DNA of 64,000 bases from Paenibacillus amylolyticus (GCF_029689945.1 NZ_CP121451.1:6386001-6450000); one strand, 5' to 3'. Shown: positions 36,541 to 47,351, counted from the stretch's first letter. Numbers and translations are program-made. The notes: a model not told the origin generated them from the sequence alone.

Positions 36541-38207
36541 TTATACAGATTTGAACGGAAGTGGAATGACTGCCGTTACTGTCGTTCCCCTGCGGGAAGA
36601 ACTAACGATCTCTAACCTGCCCCCAAGCGATTCAGCCCGTTCCTTCATAATCAACAGGCCAAGTGAACTTCCAGACGATACGTTTGGCCGTTTGGCACCT
36701 CCTATTCCCTGATCTGTGACGGTGAACACCACTTCATGATCACTTAACTTGAGAGTGACCTCAGCAGAAGGAACATCAGCGTGTTTCCGTATATTATTCA
36801 GTGCTTCCTGCCCGATTCGCCACAAGGCTTCCTCTATATTACGGGGCAGAGTCTGCATCCCAGTTCGATCCACCACGACTTGGAGACCCTGGCTGGTACC
36901 ATATTCCTGGAGCGCATGGATCAGCCCTGCTTCCAGCCCAACGGGACGGAGCTGCATGATCAATGCGCGCATTTCCTTAAGAGCTTCCTGAGACAAAGCC
37001 CGAACATCCTTCATCGCTTCCGCGGCCGGGTGCAGCTGTTCAGATGCAGATAACATACTTTCCGCACCTTTGGCAGTTAACGATAGTGAGAATAGAATCT
37101 GATTAACCGAATCATGCAGATCGCGAGCCAACCGGTTTCTCTCTTCCAATCGTGCCAGTTCACGGCGATTCTCCGCCAGCTTCAGACTCTCCCAGGAGGC
37201 CGCAATATGCTCAGCCACTGCCTCCATTACTTCACGGTCTGCCTGCGCAGGATCTGGTGTTTCCATTCCGATTACCAGGACTCCCGTTTCACCTGGGGTA
37301 TGGTACGGAAGGGGAGCGGCAATCCCCGAGGCAATGGAATTCATAGTCTGCTCAGGCTCGCAGGGAGTAAATATCTCAGCAATCTCTATTGAAGAAAGAG
37401 ATGCAGCACGGTGACTATGGATTACTCGGTTCATATGGTTTGCCGCTTCCGAGGATACCAGCGCACTGGATAACGTTCGAACCTTATTGTCCGCATAGAC
37501 TGCCTGCAGAACGAATATTCCATTTTTCTGCTGAATCATTGCGGCAAAAGGCCAATCATAATGCTGCCCCAGTAACTGTACAACTTGTATCGAAAAAGCA
37601 TCCGAATTGCTGCATCCGTTCACCGCAAGACCCAAGGTCGTGCTGAACTCCCCCAGCTTGGAATATAGATCAGCTCGTTGCTGCTCCGCACGATACAATC
37701 TCATCCGCTCCATTGCACTACCAATCTGGTACGCCACGCCCTGCAGCAGTGCCAGTTCACTGTCGCTAAAATGCTCCTTGGCTGGCGCAGCCACGTTGAG
37801 CAGGCCCAACATCTGATCACCTGACCGCAGCGGAACGGTTGCATGGTGGGTAATATCATGCGTGTCTCCCCATCGGAATTCCACCGCATCCTCCAACCGT
37901 TTACAGTTAATGATATTGACCGCATGATTCAGACGACCGTCCCTGAAGCGGTTCACACACCAGCAGGTCCCCGTTCGCATGGGCTCTTTATCTTTACGTA
38001 GTAATGCCGGGGCAGATTGTAATCTGAAACACAGGCATAGTCTCCACGTTCATTAATCAGAAACATCCAGCCTGCCGTTAATCCGGTCAACTCCAGCAAT
38101 TTGCCGACCACGGTATCCAGCATGAAGTTCAGATCATTGGATGTATTGAGCGTTTCTGCAATTGTCTTGAGCGTGACCATTTCCTGCATTCCGACTTCTT
38201 CTGACAT
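36541..38207 (-). CDS. GAF-domain sensor histidine kinase, NarL type (one frameshift)
   Basis: About 555 residues from the ATG at 38207 (AAAGGAGAG site). Order: a first GAF domain (LKTIAETLNTSNDLNFMLDT onward), with a one-base loss near 37993 after YYVK, continuing EPMRTGTCWCVNRFRDGRLN. A second GAF-like stretch follows (LGEFSTTLGLAVNGC to LVIGMETPDP). Then comes a HisKA_3 dimerisation helix, RNRLARDLHDSVNQILFSLS, with the phospho-His in LHD, and an HATPase end (EALNNIRKHA, TDQGIGG, GSSLGLLIMKERAESLGG). No membrane segment, so it senses a cytosolic signal. Cys and His in the first GAF could bind metal or heme (inference). Confidence 0.9.
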
Positions 38208-38311
38208 GGCGGACTTCTCTCCTTTGGCTAATGCCAACTGTGGTTTGTTCAACTATTGTAACCAATCCACCCTGGATATTAAAGGATCAACTTCTTCAAT
38301 CGCTTACTCAC

Positions 38312-38794
38312 TCAACCCAGCTTCTGCCGCTCTTTCCGAGACACAGACAAAGGCTCCATATTAATCAGACCGCGATCGGACAGAGCCAGCGCCATTTTAT
38401 AGAAAGCACGCGTACGAATCTTCGTATACGTATCCTTGCTGACAGGCGGATCAAACACATGGTTATACACTTTATAGTCAAACACATCATCGTCTTTCAG
38501 ATATCGCTCACAGACGAGTACACGCTCCTTCTCACTTAGCCGGGATACAATAAAATCGATCGTATCGCAGTATGCCTGACGCGCACGCTGCACGTCCACA
38601 TTATAGATCGCGGTTCTCGCTGTGGAATCCCCCGTCACATTGGTTGCACCATGGAACCGCTCGGCATAACTTGCCGTCACCATAACCTCGCGTTCTTCAA
38701 ATGCAATCGTTTTATAGATTCGATATTTCTCCAGCGCAGCTTCAACAGCCGTTTGCGTTTTACGTCGGTCCAATTCGGGCAGCATTAATTCCAT
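38312..38794 (-). CDS. ArpU-family transcriptional regulator
   Basis: A 160-residue protein resembling the ArpU family, sigma-factor-like regulators of phage late or lysis genes. It starts MELMLPELDRRKTQTAVEAA and has VEAALEKYRIYKTIAF, VQRARQAYCDTIDFIVSRLS, then EKERVLVCERYLKDDDVFDY and VSKDTYTKIRTRAFYKMALA, the sigma-4-like helix-turn-helix. A GGAGGAAGATAAAT site precedes the ATG. It lies 8.7 kb before the tail modules, divergent from the XRE/ImmA pair. It is the likeliest activator of the two tail modules. The family call is good; the target is inference. Confidence 0.8.
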   Translation of the reverse strand: MELMLPELDRRKTQTAVEAALEKYRIYKTIAFEEREVMVTASYAERFHGATNVTGDSTARTAIYNVDVQRARQAYCDTIDFIVSRLSEKERVLVCERYLKDDDVFDYKVYNHVFDPPVSKDTYTKIRTRAFYKMALALSDRGLINMEPLSVSRKERQKLG

Positions 38795-38820
38795 ATTTAT
38801 CTTCCTCCTTTAACATTAGG

Positions 38821-39008
38821 TATAGAATGAAAGTCTAGTAGCTTCGCATATTCACTCTGATGACAGAATAACCTTCCGATCGCTGTTATCCCCGAATTTC
38901 TTTGATTATATTTTCAAAAGTGGAAATCCAGTGATAAAGGCGAACACTTCGCTTCTCCAGCTTTTTTCTGCCCTCTTCGTTCTTGCGTACCTTAAAATTC
39001 ATTCTATA
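38821..39008 (-). repeat. Intergenic hairpin element, copy 5 (leader of the ArpU-like gene)
   Basis: 188 bases. Terminal arms TATAGAATGAA (38821-38831) and TTCATTCTATA (38998-39008) are perfect inverses but differ from the arms of copies 2 and 3. The core is TTATCCCCGAATTT with GGAAATCCAGTGATAA. Sense to the minus-strand gene at 38312-38794. Confidence 0.78.
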
Positions 39009-39329
39009 AAAGTTAAACCCTCATGCTCTCATCTTTATTAGAGTTATCCAGATCTCTGAAATCATAACGACATTTTTTCAATTTCCCGCTGTTGCCTTTT
39101 GGAATCACTCCAAATCGGTATAATTCGAGTAATTTCATTGTTCAGAATGTCATCTCAACAAGTCCAACCTGTGCTATTGTTACATTTTGTTCGTATATTG
39201 TTCGTATTTCTATTTGAGGATACCACTTTCTGGAGATCAGAGTAAACCTTCATTTTGGTTCATTTTGACGATAAAATAAAACCTTCGCTCTCATTTCCTA
39301 TGCCTTTTGGCATAATTGTTTCATATCTC
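39009..39329. promoter_or_regulatory. Divergent control region between ArpU-like and XRE genes
   Basis: About 320 AT-rich bases with no gene. A tandem pair of TTGTTCGTAT (near 39188-39209) stands out, and TTGTACGAAT occurs again shortly before the XRE start. These could be binding sites of the XRE repressor. I found no strong minus-strand promoter for the ArpU-like gene by eye. Confidence 0.4.
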
Positions 39330-39358
39330 TTTACCTAATGGTATATATACGTTATAGT
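39330..39358 (+). promoter_or_regulatory. Candidate promoter of the XRE/ImmA operon
   Basis: TTTACC, a 17-base spacer, and TATAGT on the plus strand. Transcription from about 39365 would give a leader of roughly 320 bases that contains hairpin element copy 6. Confidence 0.45.
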
Positions 39359-39461
39359 ACTGTTTAATTAATGAACTTCCGTATAAGTCATTTGATTTTT
39401 ATAAAAGAAGCCACCGAGATTTTTCGGAAAGGGACTTAGGTATGTATCACGCGCAAACATA

Positions 39462-39597
39462 GTGAAGGAGACGGAATCGATTCTGAAGAAGCGAAGCGTT
39501 CGCCTTTATCCCCGGATTTCATCCTTTAGGAAAGGGAACCAGGAAACCTGGGGATAACAGCGATCGTAAGAACGATCCGAATCCGGAACGGCGCATG
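39462..39597 (+). repeat. Intergenic hairpin element, copy 6 (leader of XRE gene)
   Basis: The only copy on the plus strand, and the only one before a plus-strand gene. Core arms TTATCCCC (39506-39513) and GGGGATAA (39550-39557). It is closest to copy 1, sharing GAAGAAGCG, AATCGATTC and the small GATCGT/ACGATC hairpin. Sense to the XRE gene. Confidence 0.78.
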
Positions 39598-39684
39598 TGC
39601 AGAGGTTTAGGAGTTGTCGCATTCAACTCTCTTCTTAATATTAATTTCAAGCACTTGTACGAATCGAAGGAGTTGGCATACATT

Positions 39685-40124
39685 GTGGAGCACGCTTTTG
39701 GTCCTTATATGAAACAACTGCGCGAGCAACAGGGATACAGCATCAATCAGCTCGCCGAAGCAGCCGGAATAAGCAACTCACAGATTTCACGTATTGAGAA
39801 TGGGGTCCGGGGTGTGCCCAAACCAGCGACCATCCGCAAGATTTCTGATGCACTCTCAGTGCCCTATACCGAGATGATGAAGCAGGCTGGTTATATTGAA
39901 CCCGGGAGTACCACTGAACTTCAGGACATACCGGAATGGGCTACATACAAAGACCGGCGCGATTTCAAAAAGATGCTGGAAGACGATGATGATCTGATGT
40001 TTGACGGCATTCCACTCGATGAAGAGGACAAAAACGAATCAAGGATGTGCTGACAGGTCTGTTCTGGGAAGCCAAACAGATGAACAAACGCAAAAAGTCG
40101 GACGACTCGGACAATCGCCCATGA
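39685..40124 (+). CDS. XRE-family repressor (one frameshift)
   Basis: About 146 residues from a GTG with GAAGGAG upstream (VEHAFGPYMKQLREQQGYSI). The N-terminal helix-turn-helix is clear: YMKQLREQQGYSINQLAEAA, GISNSQISRIENGVRGVPKP, ATIRKISDALSVPYTEMMKQ. An acidic linker follows. The A run at 40030-40034 seems one short; adding one A continues RIKDVLTGLFWEAKQMNKRK to a TGA at 40122-40124. It is followed after 42 bases by an ImmA-type protease gene. XRE plus ImmA/IrrE pairs hold mobile elements silent until DNA damage or a peptide signal. It is probably the repressor of the tail locus (inference). Confidence 0.88.
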
Positions 40125-40166
40125 GGCATGACCAACTGAAATTAAAGAGGCAGCAGGTGAGATCAT

Positions 40167-40583
40167 ATGGATGACATCGTAACAAAGCTGATTCGAAAAC
40201 ACCGGACCAACTGCCCGTTCAGCATTGCCCGTGCGGTTGGCATACAGATTCGTTTCACCAATTTGGGGAAATCCACCAAAGGACTGTACTTTCGGAAGCT
40301 CCGGCGCAGGTTTATCGTCATACACAATGATTTGCCGCCGGAATGGCAACGGTTCGTATGCGCCCATGAGCTTGGCCATGATCGGCTTCATAAAGGAATT
40401 AATCGCTTCTTTCTGGAGGAGCATTCCTATTTTGCACCAGGCAAGCTCGAACGACAGGCCAACCGTTTTGCCATTCAATTGCTAACCTCTGGCGTGATGC
40501 CCGAACCGGAAGAATCTTTGGAGAAATTTTGTTTGCGTACCGGACTGCCGCGTGAAGCGCAGCATTTTTTTTACACCATTTAA
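40167..40583 (+). CDS. ImmA/IrrE-family metallopeptidase
   Basis: A 138-residue zinc protease. The HELGH motif sits in FVCAHELGHDRLHKGINRFF, with the third ligand region KLERQANRFAIQLLTS downstream. The first 60 residues form the usual substrate-recognition barrel (TKGLYFRKLRRRFIVIHNDL). In ICEBs1 the ImmA protease cuts the ImmR repressor to turn on the element. The place right after an XRE gene suggests the same task here, towards the neighbouring repressor. A GCAGGTGAG-type site precedes the ATG. Intact frame. Confidence 0.92.
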   Translation: MDDIVTKLIRKHRTNCPFSIARAVGIQIRFTNLGKSTKGLYFRKLRRRFIVIHNDLPPEWQRFVCAHELGHDRLHKGINRFFLEEHSYFAPGKLERQANRFAIQLLTSGVMPEPEESLEKFCLRTGLPREAQHFFYTI

Positions 40584-40763
40584 GAACATACGTTCCTTAT
40601 CAGGATGATTTTTTCTCTATTTTCCATTAGCAGATTCACATGTCACTTTCAGGTTACTTATTTTTACGTAATTCGCGAGATTTCCACATAATAGTCTGTT
40701 AAAATACTACCTGAGCTATGAAAACGCTCAACTAGATTATGATTTGGGGAGGTTTCAGATGAT

Positions 40764-42563
40764 ATGAAAATCTGGAAGAATTACGTTTCACTTCTGCTAA
40801 CGGTCTGTTTGCTGTTTGGCAGTGTAGGTATTGCTGCGGCTGCAACGGACACCACGCCGGGCACAGGCAAACACATTACCATCCTACATACGAATGATAC
40901 GCATGCTCGTGCAGTTGAATCTTCACCTGCGATGGGTTTTGCCAAAGTAGCTGGAATCGCTGACAAATATCGTAGCGAAAACCCCAACACACTCCTGCTT
41001 GATGCTGGAGATGCTGTACATGGTACAACATTTGCCACGCTTGTGAATGGTGAGAGCATCGTGAAAGTCATGAATGAAATGGGATACCAAGCCATCGTAC
41101 CGGGTAACCACGAATTCAACTATGGTTCAGATCGCCTGATTGAACTGGCAGACATGATGAACTTCCCCATGCTAAGCGCCAACGTGAAGAAGAAAGACGG
41201 AACACGTCTCTTCGATCCTTACCTCATCAAAGAGGTGGATGGTGTGAAGATTGGTATCATCGCTTTGACTACACCGGAAACGTTGTACAAAACGAATCCG
41301 AAAAACGTGGAAGGTCTTGATATTACAGATCCATCTGCGGAAGCCAAAGTGCTGGTCAACGAAATTCGCAGCAAAGTCGATGTTGTTGTTGTCTTGGGAC
41401 ACCTTGGACAAGACGCATCCAGCACGGATACCAGTTTCAAAGTCGTTAAAGACGTTCCTGGCATCGATGTATTCATTGATGGTCACAGTCACACCGTACT
41501 CCAAGATGGCCTTGTATCTGATAACGGAACACTGATCGCAAGTGCAGGAGAATACACGAATTATGTAGGTGTTATCGATCTGTGGGTAGACGGCGGGAAA
41601 GTTACGAAGAAACAAGCAACATTAATTGATGAAACGGAAGCAAAAGACATCAAACCGAATGAAAAAGTGGCCACTCTCGTAAACGCCATTCAAAAAGAAC
41701 AAGAGCCTATCTTGAAAGAAGAAGTAGCCAATACAGCTATTCTGCTGGATGGTAAACGTGAACAGGTACGTGCAGGTGAAACTAACCTGGGTGACCTGCT
41801 TGCAGACGCCATTCGTGATGTCAGCAAAGCCGATATTGCCCTGACTAACGGTGGTGGTATCCGTGCTTCCATCGAAAAAGGCGTTGTAACCAAAGGTGAT
41901 ATTATTACGGTACTTCCTTTTGGTAATCAAGTGGTAACTCTTGAAGTGAAAGGGTCTGATATTCTGGCAGCCCTTGAAGTCGGTGTAGGTTCCTACCCGG
42001 AACCAAGCGGTGGATTCCCGCAAGTATCCGGCATCAAGTTCAAGATTGATGCTTCCGCTGCAGAAGGAAGTCGTGTACATTCCGTAACGGTTGGCGATAA
42101 AGCGATTGATCCGGAAGCAACGTATACACTCGCAACCAATGATTTCACAGCTGTTGGCGGTGACGAGTACACCATGTTTGCCAAATACCCAACAACAGGT
42201 ATGTATGGTGCGCTGGACGAAGCATTGATCAATTACATGCAGAAGCTTGGCGCTGTAGACATCCAAACAGATGGTCGAATCAGTGAAGCGAAAAAACCTG
42301 CAGTAGAGCCGGAAGCTCCAGCAGAAGAAACACCAGCTCCAACCAAACCACAACCAGAAACACCAAAACCGGAAAAACCGGTTAAACCCACACCAAGCAA
42401 ACCAGCTCCAGCCAAACTGCATGTTGTGAAATCCGGAGATACCCTGTACTCCATCTCCAAACAATACGGCACAACTTGGCAGGCATTGCAAAAGCTGAAC
42501 AATATCAAAAATCCACACTGGATTTATCCAGGTCAACAATTGAAATTGCCTGCAGCTTCTTAA
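40764..42563 (+). CDS. Secreted 5'-nucleotidase/metallophosphoesterase with C-terminal LysM
   Basis: A 599-residue exported enzyme. A signal peptide ([20 protein letters not shown], then AAA) is followed by the metallophosphatase domain: [49 protein letters not shown] and IDGHSHTVL, giving the two-metal site. A 5'-nucleotidase C-terminal domain follows, with [14 protein letters not shown] and [15 protein letters not shown] Pro/Glu/Lys linker of about 45 residues leads to one LysM repeat ([20 protein letters not shown]), which should hold the enzyme in the wall. It should release phosphate or nucleosides from external nucleotides. GGGGAGG precedes the gene; it stands alone with its own terminator. 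Confidence 0.95.
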   Translation: MKIWKNYVSLLLTVCLLFGSVGIAAAATDTTPGTGKHITILHTNDTHARAVESSPAMGFAKVAGIADKYRSENPNTLLLDAGDAVHGTTFATLVNGESIVKVMNEMGYQAIVPGNHEFNYGSDRLIELADMMNFPMLSANVKKKDGTRLFDPYLIKEVDGVKIGIIALTTPETLYKTNPKNVEGLDITDPSAEAKVLVNEIRSKVDVVVVLGHLGQDASSTDTSFKVVKDVPGIDVFIDGHSHTVLQDGLVSDNGTLIASAGEYTNYVGVIDLWVDGGKVTKKQATLIDETEAKDIKPNEKVATLVNAIQKEQEPILKEEVANTAILLDGKREQVRAGETNLGDLLADAIRDVSKADIALTNGGGIRASIEKGVVTKGDIITVLPFGNQVVTLEVKGSDILAALEVGVGSYPEPSGGFPQVSGIKFKIDASAAEGSRVHSVTVGDKAIDPEATYTLATNDFTAVGGDEYTMFAKYPTTGMYGALDEALINYMQKLGAVDIQTDGRISEAKKPAVEPEAPAEETPAPTKPQPETPKPEKPVKPTPSKPAPAKLHVVKSGDTLYSISKQYGTTWQALQKLNNIKNPHWIYPGQQLKLPAAS

Positions 42564-42602
42564 GCTTAACACCAACATAACAAATCTATCTTGTCATAAA
42601 CG

Positions 42603-42650
42603 AAAGGGTGTCCCCCAAGCCAGATTACTGGTTAAGGGGACACCCTTTTT
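42603..42650 (+). terminator. Intrinsic terminator after the 5'-nucleotidase gene
   Basis: AAAGGGTGTCCCC and GGGGACACCCTTT form a 13-bp stem and are followed by TT on the plus strand. The A-run on the left makes it usable in both directions. Confidence 0.9.
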
Positions 42651-43126
42651 ATGATCTCATTTCTTTCCTTAACAACCATACACGTTAGATGCATGATCAT
42701 GCCATATGGACATCTTCTGCTAATCTTGACAATCTTCTTAGGCAAAAATAAATCCACGCCGAGCCTTTACGGACCAGCTTTATTCTCTATCTTCCACAGC
42801 GGACTATATAAAAATGTTCCCGAATTACCCTGTTCATGCGGTTCTTGTACAATTCATTCCGACACATCTGTCTACTCCAACTTGCATATTTGCACATCAA
42901 TCCGCCATGAGCATGATAATCTTGAAATCCTTAATCATAAAATCATTTGTATACTGAATACAATGATCTCCATTTAGTTATTTCGTCTGATACACCCCTA
43001 AAATCTCGCCTATTTATATGCCTATAGCCCTCTTTTCATGCTCAAATTGTAATTTCAGCAATCAAAATCATCTACCGCATCATATTCGGTACTATTATAT
43101 GAACTCATATCATTAACCAACTATAT
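42651..43126. other. Intergenic, no convincing gene
   Basis: About 475 AT-rich bases between converging genes. A plus-strand open frame of 108 codons (42651-42977) has no ribosome site and no protein-like character. Nothing else is seen. Confidence 0.5.
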
Positions 43127-44910
43127 CTAGAAAGTGAGCTGTTCCTTTACATAACTTATAGCTTCCTGGGCCGTTAAGCCGATCCGTTTCGATTCACCTG
43201 ATGCTGCCAGTGCATGGGATCCCAATTCAACCTGTCCTTCTGCTGCGCCTCGGCCAATCACGATCTGCACAGGCAATCCGATCAGCTCCGCATCCTTGAA
43301 TTTCACACCAGGACGTTCATCCCGTTCATCAACCAATACCGTATAACCGCCATCGACCAATTGTTGTTCTAGGTCCAGGGTAAGCTCACGCTGCTGCTCA
43401 TCCTTCCAGCTTACCGGGATGAGATGTACATCATATGGCGCCACAGCAGCAGGCCATCTTATGCCTTCATCTCCTGCATATTGCTCAGCTATCGCGGCCA
43501 TTATTCGGGATACGCCAATGCCGTAACATCCCATGACTGGCGCACACTTGCGACCATTACGATCCAGGAATGAAGCGCCCATGGCATCACTATATTTCGT
43601 TCCCAATTTGAAAATGTGTCCAACCTCAATGCCTCTGGTAAAAACAAGCGGTGAGGCACATGTAGGACAAGCGTCCCCTTCAGCAGCAAAGCGAATTCGC
43701 TCTACTCGCTCCAATGCAAAATCAATGCCTGGGCGTACGCCGGAAACATGCACATCCACTTCATTGGCTCCTGTAATAGCGCTCTTCATCACTGCCACAT
43801 CAGCGTCCACCACCATCGGCAGATTCAGACCAATCGGACCCAGAAAACCGACCTTCAGACTCGGATGTGCCGCAATGGCTGCATCGTCTGCAAGGGTCAA
43901 TTCCTCTGCACCTAATACCTGCTTCAATGCGATGTCATTCAGTTCATGATCTCCACGTACAAGGGCAGCAACGAGCTGACCATCTGCCAGATACAGCAGT
44001 GTTTTGATCATATGATTAGCACCTTCGCCCACAAAGGCGCTTAATTCTGCAATCGTACGAACGCCTGGTGTCGATATGCGTACTACGCTCTTCACTCCTG
44101 ATGGCTCATCCGCTTGAACGGCGGAGTCTGCATTCGCATAGACAGCCGAAACTTCCGATCTCCCTTTTAGTTCATCTTTATCTCCTGAAGTCTGATAATC
44201 AGCTTTCTCCAGATTCGCAGCATATCCACAATGTTTGCAGGTGACAATTGTGTCCTCACCCACATCAGCAAGAGCCATGAACTCGTGTGTTTCCCTTGAC
44301 CGCCAATCGTTCCTGCGTCCGCCTCAACACGGATATAGTCCAGACCGCAACGCTCCAAAATGCGACTATACGCTGTGTTCATCGCCTGATAGGTACGATC
44401 AAGCTCTTCCCAATCCGAAGCAAAAGAGTACGCATCTTTCATAATAAATTCACGGCCGCGCAGCAATCCAAATCGAGGACGGCGTTCATCCCGGAATTTG
44501 GTTCCGATCTGGTACAGCGTGAAGGGCAGCTTACGATACGAGTTCACCTCATCCCGCGCCAACGCAGTTACAACCTCTTCATGTGTTGGTCCAAGAGCAA
44601 ATTCCCTTGCATGACGATCCTTCAGACGCATTAATTCAGGACCATACTGTGTGTACCTTCCAGACTCTTCCCACAGTTCGGCTGGCTGCATAATGGGCAG
44701 CAATACTTCCTGACACCCGGCACGATCCATCTCTTCTCGAACGATTCGTTCAACGTTCAACAATATACGGCGTCCAAGAGGCAGGTAACTGTAGATTCCT
44801 GCTGCCAGTTGGCGGATCATACCGGAACGCAGTAACCAGCGATGTCCTGCAGCATCTGCCTCCGCTGGCGCTTCACGTAATGTTGGAACAAGCAATTCAC
44901 TTTGACGCAT
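43127..44910 (-). CDS. proS: Prolyl-tRNA synthetase (one frameshift)
   Basis: Class II ProRS of the bacterial type, about 594 residues. It starts [20 protein letters not shown] at 44910 after GGGGAGTG. Motif 1 lies around [20 protein letters not shown]; motif 2 in [20 protein letters not shown]. The frame is lost at CCC 44293-44295; one more base would give [18 protein letters not shown], where relatives read similarly. The second part has the editing (INS) domain ([39 protein letters not shown]), motif 3 ([17 protein letters not shown]) and the anticodon-binding end. An essential gene with such a break argues for a sequencing error. It is governed by the T-box upstream. Confidence 0.93.
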
Positions 44911-44964
44911 CTGACACACTCCCCATCTTCCTTTTTGGTTATCAAAATACGGCGCATAAACAGC

Positions 44965-45238
44965 AAAAAGACACATCCGTCAAGGGACGAATGTGTCGTG
45001 GTACCACCCTTGTTTAACTGCACATTAATCTGTCCGCAACCTGTGCGATCTGTCGAATGCAGTCCTACGGGGCATAACGGGCCCTGCCGGCGAAGGTTGC
45101 AACCCTGAATGGGTATTCTCTTCCGCAGCTCGCGAGGTAGGAATTATGAAGCAGCTACAGGAACCTTGCACCACACGGTCCCCTCTCTGTTGAAGCTGGC
45201 TTGCACAATCATGTCCTCGTTATAACGCTGTTATCATT
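44965..45238 (-). promoter_or_regulatory. T-box riboswitch leader of proS
   Basis: On the minus strand the T-box core AAGGGTGGTACCACG lies at 45011-44997, followed by a terminator (ACACATTCGTC/GACGGATGTGT, 44996-44971) and TTTTT. Upstream, AGAGAGGGGACC and GGTGCAAGG mark the start of stem I. Uncharged tRNA, presumably tRNA-Pro, would favour the antiterminator. I could not place the specifier codon with certainty. Confidence 0.92.
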
Positions 45239-45245
45239 TTTGATC

Positions 45246-45274
45246 ACATTAGTGCATTTACAAGTCATTGTCAA
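45246..45274 (-). promoter_or_regulatory. Promoter of the T-box/proS transcript
   Basis: On the minus strand TTGACA (45274-45269), a 17-base spacer and TAATGT (45251-45246). Start predicted near 45238, at the head of the T-box leader. Confidence 0.75.
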
Positions 45275-45278
45275 CCAA

Positions 45279-47224
45279 TTAGTCGAAGACAACCCCCGAA
45301 TAATATTCCACTACATCGCGAATCAGCATAAAGGCATCCCCATTCGTAAGACTGTTTTTGTCAGCGATGCCCGCAAGCGTATCCTCACTTATCCAGTTTT
45401 GTTTTTTCAATTGAGCGAGTGCCTGTTCAGGTGATGTCTCCGTTTCTGAAGATCCCATTACAAGACATATCATATATGCGGCCTGGTCCAACGTTAAAGG
45501 TAGCGTTGAGGCGTTCTTCATACCAATTACGTACGGATCGGCACTGCCCGTGTAGGCATTCGGGAACATGGCTTGCATTCTCTTCAATTTACTTAAAAAT
45601 CGTTCCGGATTCATCTCTTTATCCAGTTCCCAACCATCATTATTATAATTGCCTGAAGTCATATACATACTCGCGGCAGCCAGCAACCCCTTATAATCCT
45701 TATGTTCCATATAATCAGGTTGTTCGAAATGATGTACTTTTAGATCCATACCCTGTTTCTCCAGCATGTTGCGCAATTCAGATGCTCGCTCTTCAGAAGC
45801 AGAGAGTTCCCGGAAGGATTCCTTATGGATGTAGGCCAGTTTGACCGCTGCTCCTGCTGCTTCTCCCTCTGCCATTCCTACCGGCACAACTCTCGCACTA
45901 CCATGTGGGATTGTGTCATAACTTGCTGCACGCCCAACAACAAGCAGACCATCCACCTTTAGCGGAACAAGAGAACGAAAAGGTACACCATATTGAATTG
46001 GACTCAGCATAATCGTGCCGGCATTGCCAACACTTGTACTCTGAATATCGATATCATATGAACCGTATGCAATGGCATCCCAGTGATCACGATTTTCCAT
46101 AACATCCGCTAATGTTAAACGGTACTCGCCATAGATATGACGTGACTCCCGCACGTAGAGTTCATCCGCTGTTCCCGCATATTCCAGCCCTGCGAATTCA
46201 TCATAGTTTTTCTTCAGAAAATCAACAATTCTCGGCGCTTCGTTACGCCCGATTTCCAGACCGTCTTTCACAGATAGGGGATCTAACGGATCTACTCCAA
46301 AGATCTGCATTGTATTAATCAAGATTGTATTATCATTTTGCCTTCCGATATTCAGACTGCGGATCTTGATACGCTGTGGATTGGAAGATTCATATTGCCG
46401 AGCATCAGCGTACCCCCAAGCACTCATCTTATCAACCCCGGTGCCTTCTCTTTCCCTAAATTTCTGCCATACCTCATCTGTAACACCACTTAGCTTGAAT
46501 ACAAGCGTGGAGACCATTTTGGATTTACCCTCTCCAATATCTTGCCTGCCTATGGAATAAGGCACTCCTGCAGCAGCTGCAATATCCGCATCTTGCGTCG
46601 CATCAATGATGGAGCGGGCTGCAATCTGAACCGTTGTTCCGTCTTCTTTAGTGATGCTCATCCCCGTAATTGTCGTGTAATCTCCCGTAGATTCGTCAGT
46701 AAGGGGACTAATGCCTTCGCATTCATCAACAGGTCAATATTAGGTTCAGAACGAACCATCCGATAGAAAATGTTAGCTGCTGTATTGGTATCAAATGAAC
46801 TACCCTCGATCTGGTCAAACCATTCTTGGAAAATGCCCTTGTTCAAAAAGTCTGCCTGCCGCAAACTACTCAAAAACTGCGGTTGTTCAGGCGAATAATT
46901 CAGATCCAGCGTATTAAGGCCTCCCTCGGTCAACAATCCGCCCAACATGTTGCGATCTCTTGCTTCCACCAGCAATACACGCATTCCATTACGAGCAGCT
47001 GATAAAGCAGCGGTAATCCCCTCAGGATCCGTTCCAGCTACAATTACGTCATAGGAATCTTTCAGGGTTGTTGCAGATTCTACGTTCTCCAAAGGCTGCC
47101 ATACATAATTATTGTTAAATTTATAGTTCTTGTTCCAAATATAAAATGCACCATATGCAGCGCTCATTAAAACCATAAGCACACTCGCTGTAATTGCTGT
47201 TATTTTCAATTTTCGACTAATCAA
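45279..47224 (-). CDS. Membrane-anchored FAD-dependent oxidoreductase (one frameshift)
   Basis: About 648 residues when one base is restored. An N-terminal anchor (ITAITASVLMVLMSAAYGAF) is followed by the FAD-binding region YDVIVAGTDPEGITAALSAA, RVLLVEARDRNMLGGLLTEG. The frame breaks at the GGGG 46703-46706; a fifth base gives VPLTDESTGDYTTITGMSIT. It then continues RSIIDATQDADIAAAAGVPY and VDGLLVVGRAASYDTIPHGS, with RVVPVGMAEGEAAGAAVKLA near the end, the pattern of FAD_oxidored (PF12831) proteins. It is likely exported or membrane-bound facing out. The substrate is unknown. Residues TLDQAAYMICLVMG near the C-terminus may be part of a small S-layer-like or helical tail. Confidence 0.88.
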
Positions 47225-47351
47225 AGAAACAAACCTCCATATGTATTTTTAATTCAGAAATATACTAACCCGTAAGTCGTTTTCCTGTGTTAAACCAACA
47301 ACCGGCTAACTTTTCTCCTTTCCTCCATAAGGTGAGCTATAAATAATAAAA

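Noticed and set aside
42651..42977. 108-codon plus-strand frame after the 5'-nucleotidase terminator
   Set aside because: It begins inside the terminator T-run region, with no ribosome site and no recognisable protein features.
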